64,000 bases of DNA from Tenodera sinensis (lineage: Eukaryota > Arthropoda > Insecta > Mantodea > Mantidae): assembly GCA_030765045.1 (NCBI GenBank), contig CM060962.1, positions 94,026,412 through 94,090,411 on the forward strand. Reading direction: 5' to 3'. The notes under the pieces are model-generated. The model saw only the letters and a list, made by a program, of their open reading frames with translations. It did no database searches and had not been told where the DNA came from. Each line of letters opens with the position of its first letter. Positions within the stretch are counted from its first letter, which is position 1. The translations under genes and the position numbers were made by a program. Positions 22,989-35,281 of the stretch are shown piece after piece.

Positions 22989-23093
22989 TGGAAGGAGTTT
23001 CCTGACTAGACCACGGCCCACAAGCCCGGATAATCAGTTTCTACATTATGACACCGGCCATGAAAGCTTACGCAGTTTGGTATCTCTACAATG

Positions 23094-26000
23094 ATGGAGT
23101 TGGTCCAAATTTGCCATGAACATCTCATGCATAAGGTGGTTTGGGAAGACGTTCAAACATATGATGTGAGAGACATGAGAAATTTTCTAATGCATGTGCC
23201 TGCAGACAAATGACTGATGACTACTAGCCCTCACATAGCAGCCAACATGTGCTTCATTTGTAACAACCATAGCCAACATCTTAAAAAAAGATCCCCATAT
23301 TTCTGCACTATTGTGTATTGTCATCTGGAAGTGATTAGCAAATGGTCACTTTTGAAAAGTCCTGAACATGTTTTCTCATGTTTTATTGCTTTACAATCAA
23401 GATCATGCAGTGGAGTAGAATTTACTGTAGTGCAAGACGTGAAGTTTGTATGTTCTTAGAGATATTCTTGCAGATAATGAAACTCTTAGAAACAGCTCCC
23501 ATCCAATTAAAAAGATGATTTGTTGGTGAATTGTTCTGCACACTTTGTAGACCAGTTGGCATATGTGCCCACAAATAACAAAATTGCCTTGGCGATCTCT
23601 ACGGCATTCCCTATCCAGGACCAGCACTTGACAGAAACACTTATATGCTCACATTTGTGAGTATTTATGGCATGCAGACACCTAGAACCATTCGGCAGAC
23701 TTTTACCACACAATAATGGAAGACATTAGGCAGGCCTACTTTACATTATAGCAATCAAGTTTAGGTAAAGTCCAGGCTAGGCATAGTTAAGTTAAGCAGT
23801 TAGTGTTTAGTGTAAATAGCCACAAGTTGGTGAGAAATTACCTTGTGAATGACACATGCTTTTCTGAGTCAGCCAATGGAGGGCGTGATACCTTGTGAAC
23901 TAATAACTTCAGGAAGACAAAACTTTAGGGCCAGTGTTGGTTGGTTACCTAGATGACAAGCCCTCTCGCAGTTGGCCAACAGAAGCTTGTGTCAATCACA
24001 AGACAGTCAGTGTAATTTAGGGACAGTTTATATAATTATATAGTTAGTGTAATTTAGAGACAAATGTTAGCTGCATTTCTTTGAGTGATGCAAGATGAAA
24101 AGCTTGGCTGCCCTGCATTGTTCAGTATGGCTACATGCACAGTAAGTAAATGAACAAATAGTTATAAAACTTAATAATTATAAATATATATATATATTAC
24201 ACCAAAACTGTGAAGCCGTACTTTGAAAAAATATTTCACTGATGGACTTGTCACATGTTGTAAAGTTGAGACAAAAATTTTCCCTTTTCTCAAAGTATGA
24301 AAGTTGGATCACCAGCTCATACGAAAGAGTGGATCTGGGTTTATCTTAGTGTGAGTGGTACTGAAGTTTTGTTTCTAAAGTCATCTAGGTCATTTTTACT
24401 GAGCTTAATATTTATTAGTCCTATTTGATAGGATGGAGTTGCTTTCAGTTCCCAAATCTGAACTACCTTGGTGGCCAACCTAGCCAGATCATCAAGGTAA
24501 CTGTAACAATAACCAGAACGAGAAAGTTGAAATACATATATTCAAATGGGGGTGTTCATAACCAACAGAAAGGTTTCCCGGGTCTCGGGAACGAGGACTT
24601 GATCAAATTTTAATTTTATCATTTCCATTGCCAGGCACATATTGCGCATATTAGACTTTTTGCTGTTGAAATTATTGAAAGTGGCCATGCCATCAAACAG
24701 CCACTAGAGCTCTCTCTAGTTGCAAGCTAGAAAATATATCATTGGTCAGTTAGAAACAAATGAATTCCCAATGCATAATATCGACCCCTCACTTTGCTAT
24801 CGATATGCTGATTGATTGTATGCATTCCCGTTTTTGTTACCGGGCTAATATGAACCAAATGTTGAGTGTTGTCCTGCTTCCATTCTCATTTGCGTTCTGG
24901 TTACTGTTACCTGGCGGTTGTGCTCAGTGATATTATAGCTCGCACTTCACGAGGTAGTCAGTCATAATGTTTTCAGAAAGTATTCACTAACCTTATCTAC
25001 TAGGTTCCTTATTTCACACAGTAATTACGGGGGTGGTACCGATTCCGTATAGTGTATGGTAACCCAGGCAGAGGGAAAGACTTACGTTAGGTATTCCAGG
25101 GTACGTAATAGTAAACCTGAGTTATTAAGGAGTAGTTGGAAATCATTGGATTTTAACTACACTGATGTTTCGTTTATCCTTTCCCGCTGCTTCGCAGACG
25201 GCCACAACTGCTACACTCCTCTGTTTATAAAAAGAACATCTCTGGCTAAGCAAGGTCTTCAATAACCCCGCTACATACGATTTGCTGCTTACGGCCCTCG
25301 CTATAGTTGTGGTTAATTCCGTGCATAGCTTGTGCAACAAAGGAATGATATCGTATGCTCATTACACAGCGATTCCGGGACCATACTTTATACCAGCGGT
25401 GGGCAAACCCCAACACATTATGTTCTGTACCCTGCTTGATACGGAACACGTACTCGGGGTAGGAGACGTGAAATCGGCGCTGTTCCAAGTCAAGGCCACG
25501 ATTACAGCCGTAATAACAACACGCGTTCTACCCACGGCTGCTCTTGGTTTACGATCACCAAGTTCCAATTCCGTTAACAGTTTTTGTGTTCCCTGTGTCT
25601 CACTGTCAGCGAATAATAAAATTAGGCGCTCCCTTCATAGCATCGTACTTACTGGTGTCGAGAATTTCACTAACTTGAGTTAATACTTATGCGTCAATGG
25701 AACTCGTCACCCTAACATACTTTGTTTGATCGCGTATTACACATGTTATTGGTACAAAACTGGGCTTCAACTTCTATGAAGCAAATTGTGGAATTAGGCT
25801 TCCAAATCGGTGGCACTTAAACTCGCGTGTGTTACAGCTTGACAGCTTACGGCACAATCTTGCAGTGTTGCCAGTTTGGGGAAAAAGTCACTAAATCTGG
25901 GGTATTTATCCCACAGCATCACAGTGACTAAAATTCGTGTTTGGAACTGGCGACTTTTCGGGGTTTGTGCGGATGATTTAGGAAAAAAATTTGGTTATTT

Positions 26001-26450
26001 TTCAAATACATTTATTTCCAAATTAATATTAATTATAATATAGGCTGTATTTTATATTTATTTGCCAATACCACCAAAACTTCCTGGTGCAAACTTAAGC
26101 AAAATATTATGGAATCCCAACACTTACGCATGTACTGCTAGGAGTTACAGGGAAGGCCAGAAGGCTGGAGAGAAATGGGTATCTAATACCTCTATTTGTG
26201 GACACTTAATGCAAGTTATGGAGAATGTAAGGGGGAAGACTTGTTTTCTATTTAAAGTGATGAGAATGCCTTGTCCACAGATTAATAGGTACCTTGTCTC
26301 TGCGCATTCGTAGTAGTAGTGTTACCTACGAGAAATAATCAGCAGGAGCTTTGCTGAGTATGACTGAATATATGAACATTATTTCCGTATTACACCACCA
26401 ATGACGTAACTTGCACTGTAAACTCTCTTCTATGCAAACAATTATAATAG
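23094..26450. other. Calcium channel intron, no recognised gene
   Basis: Short frames in this stretch show no known motif. Direct repeats of TAGTGTAATTTAG at 24010-24060 and of ACCTTGTGAA at 23840-23900 suggest an unclassified element around 23740-24100. 24840-25700 is less AT-rich than its flanks but carries no domain I can name. A short TA repeat lies at 24182-24198. Confidence 0.45.
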
Positions 26451-26715
26451 CCTTCGGACTATCAAGTAACAGGAACAACAGCAACTACCAAGAGGGGTCA
26501 AACGAGACCCCACGCAATAATTAGGTATGATCATTGAATAGAAATGAATGCAAAATGTAACAAAATACATTAAGTAAACGACAAATATACTTAAATATAT
26601 TTAATATACTTAACATACTTAAATATACAATATTTAAACAATTAAGGATATACCTACAATTCTGTGGCTACGAATATGAGGTTTAATATAATACCTGTTT
26701 TCACATTATTTTTCC

Positions 26716-26765
<50 letters not shown>

Positions 26766-26785
26766 TCCATCCCTCTCTCATACGC
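26716..26785. repeat. (CT)n microsatellite
   Basis: More than 25 CT units with a few CCCTCTC interruptions. Confidence 0.95.
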
Positions 26786-26919
26786 ACACATAGAAATTGA
26801 ATTATATCTTTAGAAAATCTTATACTAGCTAAAATTTTCCTAATGAACAACGCAAAAATGAGAAAATGAGAGCTTAACTAACCAGAAAAAAGAAGCTTTC
26901 AAATTTCTAAGTATTTGTC

Positions 26920-27065
26920 TATTTTATGTTGTTGTATGGAACACACACAGTTTTTGTGATTTTCTTCATATGTTTTGTGCATACATATTTTTTGCACGTC
27001 TTACAGGTTGCACTACATTAATCTGTCAAACTGACACAGCTGACACTGGCTTCTTTTTGAAAGCT
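26920..27065 (-). pseudogene. piggyBac-like transposase C-terminal cysteine-rich remnant
   Basis: Minus-strand frames give SQCQLCQFDRL and, one frame over, CSATCKTCKKYVCTKHMKK. The paired CxxC motifs with a final His resemble the C-terminal zinc-binding tail of piggyBac transposases. The frameshift between them and the missing catalytic core mean it is a relic. Confidence 0.55.
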
Positions 27066-27101
27066 GATCTTTAGCAGAAGGTTCCCAATCTTCTATGGGC
27101 A

Positions 27102-27340
27102 TCGGCAGACTTTTTTCGGGGAGGGGGGGGGGCGCACGTTGCAAGTTTGCAATCAGACAATATTGATTAATTATTCTGTTATCAAAAGTTATAGTATTTG
27201 CTGCGGAAAATCGTATTAATTTGTGCTAAATTAAAGTTGTTTACACAATATTAAAACAATACTCTAATGGTCAAGAGTTGCCTACACATTAAATTTGTTA
27301 ATTTCCAAGAGGGGGGGGGCGGCCACCCAACCCTTGCCCG
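27102..27340. repeat. Interspersed repeat R, copy 2
   Basis: Starts TCGGCAGACTTTTTTCGGGG, shares CGTATTAATTTGTGCTAAAT and the ordered middle with copy 1 at 7939-8168, and ends in CCCTTGCCCG. G and C homopolymer runs at its ends are longer than in copy 1. Confidence 0.75.
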
Positions 27341-27384
27341 CCCCCCTCCCCCCTTCGCGACACACATGCCATCTCTTTCCACAG

Positions 27385-27668
27385 CCCCTGATTCTGGAAC
27401 AAGATTTTTCATTGCAGTTATCGCCATCTTCCTGTGAGTCGTTCAAATCGACGTTTGACATCTGGTATGATTAGCTCCTTGCCAAGATTCAACAGAAAAT
27501 TTCTCCTCCCATGTGTAGAACTTGATGGACATATCTTCTTCTATCTCTCACACATTCAATTCTGATTCACTGTCACTATTTAGTTCTTCAGTATCTCTAT
27601 CGTTCTGTATCATGGAAATTACTTCACTAAAATGCTTCGAGTTGTCTATCACGAAAGCTCTTTGACAT
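27385..27668 (-). pseudogene. piggyBac-like transposase N-terminal remnant
   Basis: Reads AFVIDNSKHFSEVISMIQND, then DTEELNSDSESELN, an acidic stretch typical of piggyBac N-termini, then a stop and further residues FYTWEEKFSVES. Assignment depends on the flanking TTAA-type ends and the C-terminal remnant in the same element. Confidence 0.4.
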
Positions 27669-28149
27669 TTTTATTTCACTAGCATAAACAGCACTTGTAA
27701 TCTATCAGATCAATGCCCAATAAAAAAAGTAAACGCAGTCAAACAAAACAATTACTGTGCATACTCCCAACAATGAACATACTGAACGGTTTATTAGTGA
27801 TATCATTATTGCCAACGAAGCGTACAGGAATAACATCCTGAAAAATAAATATTATTTTCATCTTATTCACTTAGTTATGTAACCAGGAGAAGAGACATGA
27901 GGTAACGAGCATATCTGACAACAAAAAGTGCCATTAAGTAAAACTGCTGATTTCACGTCAAAAAAATAAAAAATACAGCTTTGGGTCTCGACTGACCCCC
28001 GCTTGGTAGTCTGAAGGTTAAACATGGCAGTGTTCTTCAGTTGAGTGCTTAATACGAGCGTGTGTTTGCGTTCACCTAAAACCAACACAACAGGAACACA
28101 GTGTACATACCAGAATTGCTAAATTGACAGGCATTAAGAAGCACGTTCT

Positions 28150-28541
28150 CACATGTTCTCACACACATGTACGCACGCACGCACGCACAGGCATGCACAC
28201 ACCCACGTACGCACTCATACCCACGTACGCACTCATACCCACGCACACACACACTCACGTACGCACACACTGCAAATACACACGCACGTACGCACTCACA
28301 CCCACGTACGCACGCGCACGTACGCACTCACACCTACGTACGCACACACTGCAAATACACACGCACGTACGCACTCACACACATACGCACTCTCATACCC
28401 ACGCACACACTCACCCACGTACACACACTCACACCCACGTACGCATACACACTACAAATACACATGCACGTGCGCACACGCACGTACGCACTCACACCCA
28501 CGTACGCACACACTGTAAATACACACGCACGTATGCACTCA

Positions 28542-28582
<41 letters not shown>

Positions 28583-28600
28583 ACACACACACACACAAAC
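28150..28600. repeat. Complex ACGCAC/CGTACG minisatellite plus (CA)n
   Basis: CACGTACGCACTCACACC-like units recur throughout. A longer period marked by CACTGCAAATACACACGCAC occurs at about 28267, 28348, 28448 and 28510, showing a higher-order structure, followed by a CA run from 28542. Open frames here (poly-TH and similar) are artefacts. Confidence 0.9.
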
Positions 28601-28939
28601 TGTGAGAAGTTCTTGGCAAGGGCAGCTTTCATTTAAAAGTGAGACTTGAGCAAATGCCCTTAAATTACCGGAAGCCGGAATCTCCGTGTTCATCTCTGAA
28701 CGCAGCTCGTTTCTTTCCTATGATCATTTGTCAGAATCGTGCAAAAAAGTCATAGTAAATGTGCACGAGAGCGTCATTTCACAGAACCAAGTGTAGATAA
28801 ATTGTTTTAAATGTGTTACGTGCGTATTTTTCGGAATTCTTGCGTCCGGATGTTGGTGAAAGTGGATATAGTTACTTTCAGATGAATCAACAGATATCTG
28901 TCCCAAAATTAGTCCATATTTTCGTATTCTTCTAAGCGC

Positions 28940-29470
28940 CAAGCAATATATAGGGACATTTACAAAACATTAAATGATAGAGAAGAACCGTTGAAAATTC
29001 CAGCTGTGTGTAAGACGAGGTGGCTGTCTATTGAACCGATCATTTCAAGAATATTATCATTGTGAGAAGAAACGGAACTCCGCTTTCAGATTGTCAGATC
29101 TGAAGAAATCTGCTTTACTGCAGAAATACTGTACAACATGCATTGCGATCCTGCGAATAAGTTATACTTGTATTATATAAAACCAATAGTACAGGAAGTG
29201 CAAAAGGCAACCAAGGCTTTTGAAAGTGAGAATGGTGACAAAACTACATAACGAATTGACAAACCTCATCCAGTCGGTGAGTAGGAAAATTCTAATACCC
29301 ACAGCAAGATTAGATATCCTAACAAGTAGTATGTATGTATTAATATGCAGTTCCTCATATATGGCCTATGAATTTGAGAAAATACTTTCAGAAATGAAGC
29401 TCAATCCTGAAACTGAAAGTGTCCCTCAGAAACGGTGCATAGGTTTCACAATAAAACTCGAACCAAATTA
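28940..29470 (+). pseudogene. hAT-type transposase fragment
   Basis: Plus-strand frames give IPAVCKTRWLSIEPIISRIL, CFTAEILYNMHCDPANKLYL, YYIKPIVQEVQKATKAFESE and, after a frameshift, LHNELTNLIQSVSRKILIPT. This fits the central helical region of BED/hAT-type transposases (CETRWLS ... NLYLLFLRPVLxEVQ). Multiple stops. No TIRs were found, so it may be a truncated insertion. Confidence 0.65.
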
Positions 29471-29479
29471 GAAAGAAGC

Positions 29480-30770
29480 TTCCTAGTAACATTCACGTCC
29501 TTAAAAAAATTAACATATTCTCAGTAAAATGACTGAACATTTAACATATCCTCAATCTGTTAAAGAATCAGTTATTGAATTAGGTGAAATATTTGGATGT
29601 ACTGGACTCAACGTAATTGAGCCCATCGTCAAAAAGTGGCGAAATATCAGTTTCATAAAATTAATCGGGTTGGACTGCGTTCAGCGAGTTCTCTAGTAGC
29701 TATAACTATCACACTCCTCTTCACCATACCACACTACTGCAGTACACAATGCTACTTCGGGATTGAACCAGTGTGAAGACTGGATCTCATTTTTATAGTT
29801 TTAGGTAGGCATTATTTTCTGCAAAATCAAGTGGCATAATTGGAGATGTATATGAAGCATTCTCCTTAGCGAAGTTGAAGCATTTCTGCGACTGTCCCTG
29901 GTTGTAGGTATGCATCAGGAATTGTGGCAACTGTTTTCAATTAATCTAAAGAGTTTCTTCTATTAACGCCCATTCAAATCACTTATCCGTCACTTTCCAC
30001 TGATGGTACTGCACTGTGTGGCTACACTCTTCTTTATTCAAACATGCATAAAACAAATTAGAGAATTTGGATTTACAAATGGGGCAGCTATAATTCATGC
30101 AGTTTGTACAATTTGTATTGCAAACAGTGGGTTGTAGCAAATTCTTATTTATTTCAAAACCTGAAAAGTCTTTAAAAACTGCTGATCTTATCCTCCAAAG
30201 TATTCATGGTAGAGACAAACACACAAATTGTGTGGAATACAGCAATGTGGTCTGACATATGATGGACATTATTGATTAAATTTACTACAACCAATGTTTG
30301 CCTCTGGATATCTCTCCTTAAACAATAGTGAAACCTTAAGTTGTCATAAACAGTAACTGATCCACAGCCATATGATCACCACCAATTTTTGGATCTCTTA
30401 ACACAACCTGTTTTTCTGCCAGAATCAATTGTACTGCTTTCATCACTGCTATAAAGTATTATAATCTACTGCATACTGCCGTCACTTATTCTTCTCCTAA
30501 TAATTTTCACAACTTATCTTTGGTGTTACTCCAAAATTTGCTGCAAGTTTTTTCATAACTTTCCTTTTTAAACGCCTGTTTGGCATGCCTCTTTCTGTTT
30601 TCTTATATGCTTTTTCTTACAGCAGATGGAGAAACTTGGTACTCTTAGCTTTAACTTATTACGTTTTAGCAGAATGGTTTAATCTTTCTCTTTCTGCTTC
30701 TTTTGCTTTCCTCATAATTGCTTCTCCTGCTGTTTCCTTTGACGATTTGTGCTTATCCCCCTAACTCTTC
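29480..30770. other. Calcium channel intron, no recognised gene
   Basis: AT-rich, no supported coding frame. Some Lys-rich minus-strand frames near 30480-30740 look transposon-like but I could not place them. Confidence 0.4.
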
Positions 30771-31296
30771 ATTATAATCAGTGGCGAAGCGTGAAGTAAG
30801 TAACAGGATAGACAGATTCATCTTGGCTTCACCCTTCACCATCGACTCGCTTCGGGATAAACTAACTTTTTCTTTCCGATAATGTGACTGCTGACCACTA
30901 ATTTAAGTTGGCAAACGCCACATGAGGGTCAATGACATGACTATGTGAGACGTCTTTGTTGTCATAGAGGGGTTGTAAGGTTGTGCATACATAACGGCAC
31001 ACCGCTTATGTGCAGGTAGAATTATCATCTAAAGAACGGAAAACGCTTACCTCTCTTGGTATATTTATCTCTGCTTAGTTAACAGCTGTATACAGCCGTT
31101 CATCAATTTACAAACACGTTCAAATGAGAATGAAATGTCTTGTAATTCATGTTCCATAATAAATGTTTTATAACATTTATCAATAATACATACTTTTACT
31201 ATTTATTTATGTAAACACACTTAATGCTGATGTTTTTAAACACACCAGCCGTGTGTGGGCAACGTTTAAGAGGTGGAACCAGGAATGAAAAATTCA

Positions 31297-31400
31297 ATGC
31301 CATAGCCGGGATTTGAACCACGGATCTTCCACTTATAGAATTTATAAATTCGTACTGGCAAGTTGGTCATGGTGGCTTAGTGGTTAGAGCAGGCCTTAAA
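31297..31400. repeat. tRNA-like fragments of SINE type, opposite orientations
   Basis: On the minus strand GTGGTTCAAATCCCGG (31305-31322 area) is a B-box; on the plus strand TGGCTTAGTGGTTAGAGCAG (31371-31390) is an A-box. They cannot belong to one tRNA head and probably are two SINE pieces. Confidence 0.5.
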
Positions 31401-31419
31401 GAAGTGCCCTTAAAACAGT

Positions 31420-32029
31420 TTCCGATTCTAAATGATCTCTCATGAAAGACTCCTCTGAAGCCAATAAATCAAGAATGGCCAAGTAATTTCGGCTTTCTCA
31501 ATGACCCCTAAATAGCAATTCCTGGATCCCCAAATGCCAAACAACATCCCCTATAATTTGCCTGTTTTTTTGACACAGTTTCGTTGTGCCTAATGGCTTG
31601 CAACCTATGTCCCTCCGAAACAGCATGATCTATGCGGCATCACCCTAGCATATGACATTTTTCTGCAGAGTTAATATGGCTCTGCGATGCCGAGTGCTTC
31701 TTCACCTTCTTTTCAAAATTTTTCACTGTATTTACACCAGTTTTGTGCCAAGATTCTTTACCCTTGCCGCCAAACATCAAGCAAAAATAATATAAAAGCA
31801 TTTGACCGTTTCCTTCGCCGGTTCCACACTACCACTGGTATTTGTCATACCAGCTGTTTTGGAATTTATTCACAAATTTACCGTCCTGCTGTGATAAAGT
31901 TAAATCAGGTCGTTTCTGCAAATCTTTTACCCTTAACTTTTGCTCTAATGTGAGTGATGAAATACCGTTATTAAGTACATATTGAACTGCATCGAAGTCA
32001 GGACTGTTAGGCTTAAATTCACAAGACAT
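31420..32029 (-). pseudogene. hAT transposase relic with TTF/DUF4371-type region
   Basis: Starts MSCEFKPNSPDFDAVQYV and has FVNKFQNSWYDKYQW, the family's NSWYxxxPWL motif. It continues in frame-shifted pieces with LMFGGKGKESWHKTGVNTV, NFEKKVKKHSASQSHINSA and HAVSEGHRLQAIRHNETVSK. In this family these are the TTF zinc-finger region and the start of the DUF4371 segment. The catalytic C-terminal half is missing. Stops after DKYQW and elsewhere. Confidence 0.78.
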
Positions 32030-32046
32030 TGTCTTGGGAGGCAAAA

Positions 32047-32105
32047 CACACACGCGCACGCGCACGCGCACGCGCACGCGCACGCGCACGCGCACGCGCA
32101 CGCAC
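32047..32105. repeat. (CGCACG)n microsatellite
   Basis: About nine GCGCAC hexamers upstream of the transposase relic. It creates poly-RV and poly-AC frames on the minus strand. Confidence 0.95.
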
Positions 32106-34328
32106 AGTATAATTTCGTAGCACACTTAATAGCCACTCCTGATTTTTACTGACACTGATCACTAAAATGACTGACAGCCACAAAAGCACAGAGCACAATG
32201 ACTTTTCTCGTAGGAAGAAATTTCCCTTCTTGGCGCTCGTTGCCTAAGCTGGCGCCAAAACACGTGATTGCTTTTTGACATCATATTAACAGATTAGTAT
32301 ACTGTTTAGAGCTTTTATATAATGACTGTTTATACAGCAGTGTATTGTTAATTCGAAATTTCTCTTCATATGTCTCAATTCAATTCAAATGAATCCCTAT
32401 AAATGCTCTTGAAAGGTAACCAATAAGAGCGCTTGTCTCTTAGCTCCAAAACATTCAATTACCATAACAGCCAATCACAGCCAAAGGAGACGGAGGCTCG
32501 ACCGTCTACTATAAAATAGTACAGGCGGAGAAATCTGGCTATACGGAAACAGGACCTCCTAAATACCGGACCTGACACTGTGATTCAAGATGGCGGCCTA
32601 TGTGGTGGGAACTACTTGTAAACAACTCGTCTACAGGCTACGATTTCAACGCAGTAAAATAAAAAAGTTGTGTAATAACACGCCTATTTTGTGAATATGG
32701 GCTGTGTTAAACACAAAAACACTGTCTTAAACATAACCTCAAGTAAACAAAAAAGAATGACATTTAATATTAAACAATAACCAATGGACAATGAAATATA
32801 TAACCTTAAATATCATTCATGCAATCTACAGTTTTACATGCCATTATGTAACTGCATTACACACTCAAATTACAAAGAAGATAGACAAAACTGCAAGCAG
32901 CATGTTACTTAAATAAAATAGAAATGTTGACACTGAGTTGACTCAGAATTATTAATCATTGTTTACACTGTTTTTCACACTGTACCATGTGCAGAATGTT
33001 ATATACCTACACAAAACACATACTGGATGGCTGATATACAAATGCTGCTATTTAGAATAACCTAACGCTACCTACTGAATTCAAAAGCTTTAGGGTAAAA
33101 TTTTGCTTTTACTTTTACTGAAAACGTATGATTACTCAGTTTGCAACAATAAAACAACAATAAAACTCAGCACTTCATGACACTTCATGACGGGGGGAAT
33201 GCACAAAAGCAGATGAAATATTAAAAATGATAACCCTAAAACAGCAGTGTAAATGAAATATATGAAATACGTAACCTTAAATCAGCATTGTAAAGCAACT
33301 TTGCTATAGTCTGCAGTTTTACATGCAGCAACATAACACATTTCTTCTAAACTACAGCTACACATTTAAACTACAAAGACAAAAGATAATGTATAAATAC
33401 AAGCAGCATTCTACTTACATGGGTAAAACTGTAGGAGAGCGGCGTCTCGAAATTGTCTTTCACTATTCACCATGTTATATACACACCGGCAACACACATA
33501 ACGTTGCAATTTATAGTAATTAAATACTGAATTTACAAGCGATACGTTGCAATTTACCTTTTGTTTTAACTGAAAGTTTCTCATTTTTAATTTGCATCCG
33601 GGAATGCAACAGTTACGGTGCATTGTCATGTTTGAGGTATGACAACAATAACGTGCACTACTGGAACAGTTTTTCTTCAACAACCTCTCACCACTGTAGT
33701 CGTGACACAAATTGTACTTGCAAACATATGAATTAACTACACTATACGGCTAACGTAGCCGTAGCCATAGCCTTAGATGAAACACAATAAACATGAACAC
33801 GTGGATAAACACACGGCACAGTCAACACGTTATTAGATTTATTCCCGTTCCCAACACTGCCCAAATAAAAAGTTTTTAAACACTCGCTTTGCTAATATGA
33901 AGACAAATTTACATAGGAATTGTTATAAGAAACAAAAACTTAAAGGCATAGAAAACAATACGAAGGTAGCGTGTGGAAACACCTCAGAAATCAGGACCAA
34001 CAGCCGACGCCATTTTTGTACAACTTAGATGGCAGTGTTAGGTCCGTTAATCCAGAGGGTCCTGACGGAAACATTGTGGTTCACAAATCGCTGTCAGATG
34101 GCGCACATGTTTCCCCCATGCCCTAAGCATGGCAAAATACACAGATCGCGAACGTCTACTACAGGCAATGCTGTACCGCATCTCAGTAGCGGAGTCACGC
34201 AAATGCTGGAATAGAGACGAAAGCTTCCTAGGCGGTAAATACAAATACCTGCTTAAAGCAAAAGTTAAACTTTATTTCCCAAAGTTTCTAGGGTAGACGC
34301 TGTCTATCCTGTCTCTCCTGATTATAAT

Positions 34329-35281
34329 CTTTCTGTTAAGTTTCTATAGTTCACCATTTTAATGCTTCTACATAAATGATTGTGTTTCTGCATTTGTTTT
34401 ACCCATTATCTTGATAACTTAAACTAATACAGCAAATTTTGGTTTGCATTCTAAGGAAGGAAATTATTTAAATAGTTTCTGCACCTAACATATCAGAAGT
34501 AGGCACTTGAATTTGCTATCAGGGACTTACCAGTAATTTCACTTCTTGGAATTACATTACTTTAAACTAAACAGTAACATTTATGTTGCACATTGCAAAG
34601 TTTCCATAGCAGATATAAGAAATATGTAAACATTTCTAGAAACAAACCTAGTGCCATCTATTAGGTGAGTCATTAACTAGCAATTTTAGAAGTTTTGTAC
34701 AAATTGCCTTAGTGGTAACATTTTTTTTTTTCATTAGTATCAAGATATCACACACATGACATTTTTAAAACAAGTTTTCTTTATTTAAAAAGTGTTTGTG
34801 ATCCATTATGAGCTATTAACAATAACCTTGAAGCAAAGACTTAAGTGCGCATAACAATTTCTCCTACAATTTTATTGCTTACATGTATTTTAATAAGCAT
34901 TATTAAATAAGGAAATAATGAAGCTATTAACAGTGAAGCAACAAGAATCTAAGGTAAGCACAAATTAGAAACTAAAAGCTTCACTATTGCAAGATCTTAT
35001 GCAGCTAACACGTTTCAAGTTGACTCCAACGCATTCTCCTTAAATCAGAAAATGTTTGCTATTCAGCCTCAAGGGAACTTTGGAATTCTTAAGTACACAT
35101 TGGTGCTTAGAATGACATTTTCTTTAATTGATACATCAAAAATTGAATGTTTCAAGTTTAATTTGCTGTGTTACTTAAAAAAGTATAATTACATTAATGT
35201 TTCTACAAAAGTGGACCTCTTCAAGGACAGATTCTTAAGTAACTTAAGAAAACTTTAATTATAGGTACATTTTAAACTTAC
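34329..35281. other. Calcium channel intron, nothing recognised
   Basis: AT-rich intron sequence immediately downstream (gene orientation) of the S5 exon. No repeat or coding signal found. Confidence 0.5.

Larger units (their letters stand above)
22798..23080. mobile_element. Palindromic retroposon, probably an inverted Penelope-like terminal repeat
   Basis: Two arms of 123 bp (22794-22916 and 22925-23047) are reverse complements with only two mismatches, around an 8-bp spacer. A non-palindromic tail (TATGACACCGGCCATG ...) follows to 23080. A 13-bp duplication TATCTCTACAATG flanks the unit at 22785-22797 and 23081-23093. Inverted terminal repeats with variable TSDs and ribozyme-like motifs are known from Penelope-like elements; that assignment is inference, since no reverse transcriptase is present. 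Confidence 0.72.
26451..28017 (-). mobile_element. piggyBac-like element, second copy type
   Basis: Left end CCTTCGGACTATCAAG, right end (reverse complement) CCTTCAGACTACCAAG, 14 of 16 matching, with TTAA intact at 28018-28021 and decayed on the left. Subterminal near-palindromes GGGGTCAAACGAGACCCC (left) and GGGTCTCGACTGACCCC (right) mirror those of the other piggyBac-like elements. It contains transposase N- and C-terminal relics on the minus strand, a CT microsatellite and copy 2 of repeat R. Confidence 0.82.
30779..34320 (-). mobile_element. hAT transposon of about 3.5 kb with 8-bp TSD
   Basis: ATTATAAT is duplicated at 30771-30778 and 34321-34328. The left end starts CAGTGGCGAAGCGTG, the right end (reverse complement) starts CAGGAGAGACAGG, and both contain ACAGGATAGACAG slightly internally. 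The size and an internal transposase relic on the minus strand support hAT. It also contains tRNA-like fragments and a GC hexamer microsatellite. Confidence 0.82.

Noticed and set aside
25393..25410. CAGCGGTGGGCAAAC, resembling a hAT end
   Set aside because: No partner end or 8-bp TSD found nearby.
25246..25683. Overlapping frames on both strands in a less AT-rich block
   Set aside because: No domain, splice or codon signal I can name; left as unclassified intron sequence.
28150..28600. Possible CRISPR-like regular repeat
   Set aside because: Spacers are not unique and the units are simple-sequence variants; a eukaryotic minisatellite.
28076..28649. Overlapping long frames rich in Thr-His or Cys-Val
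   Set aside because: Translation of a minisatellite in all frames.
33411..33710. Cysteine-rich 99-codon minus frame, considered as a THAP-type finger
   Set aside because: Cysteine and histidine spacing does not match THAP and no transposase motif adjoins.
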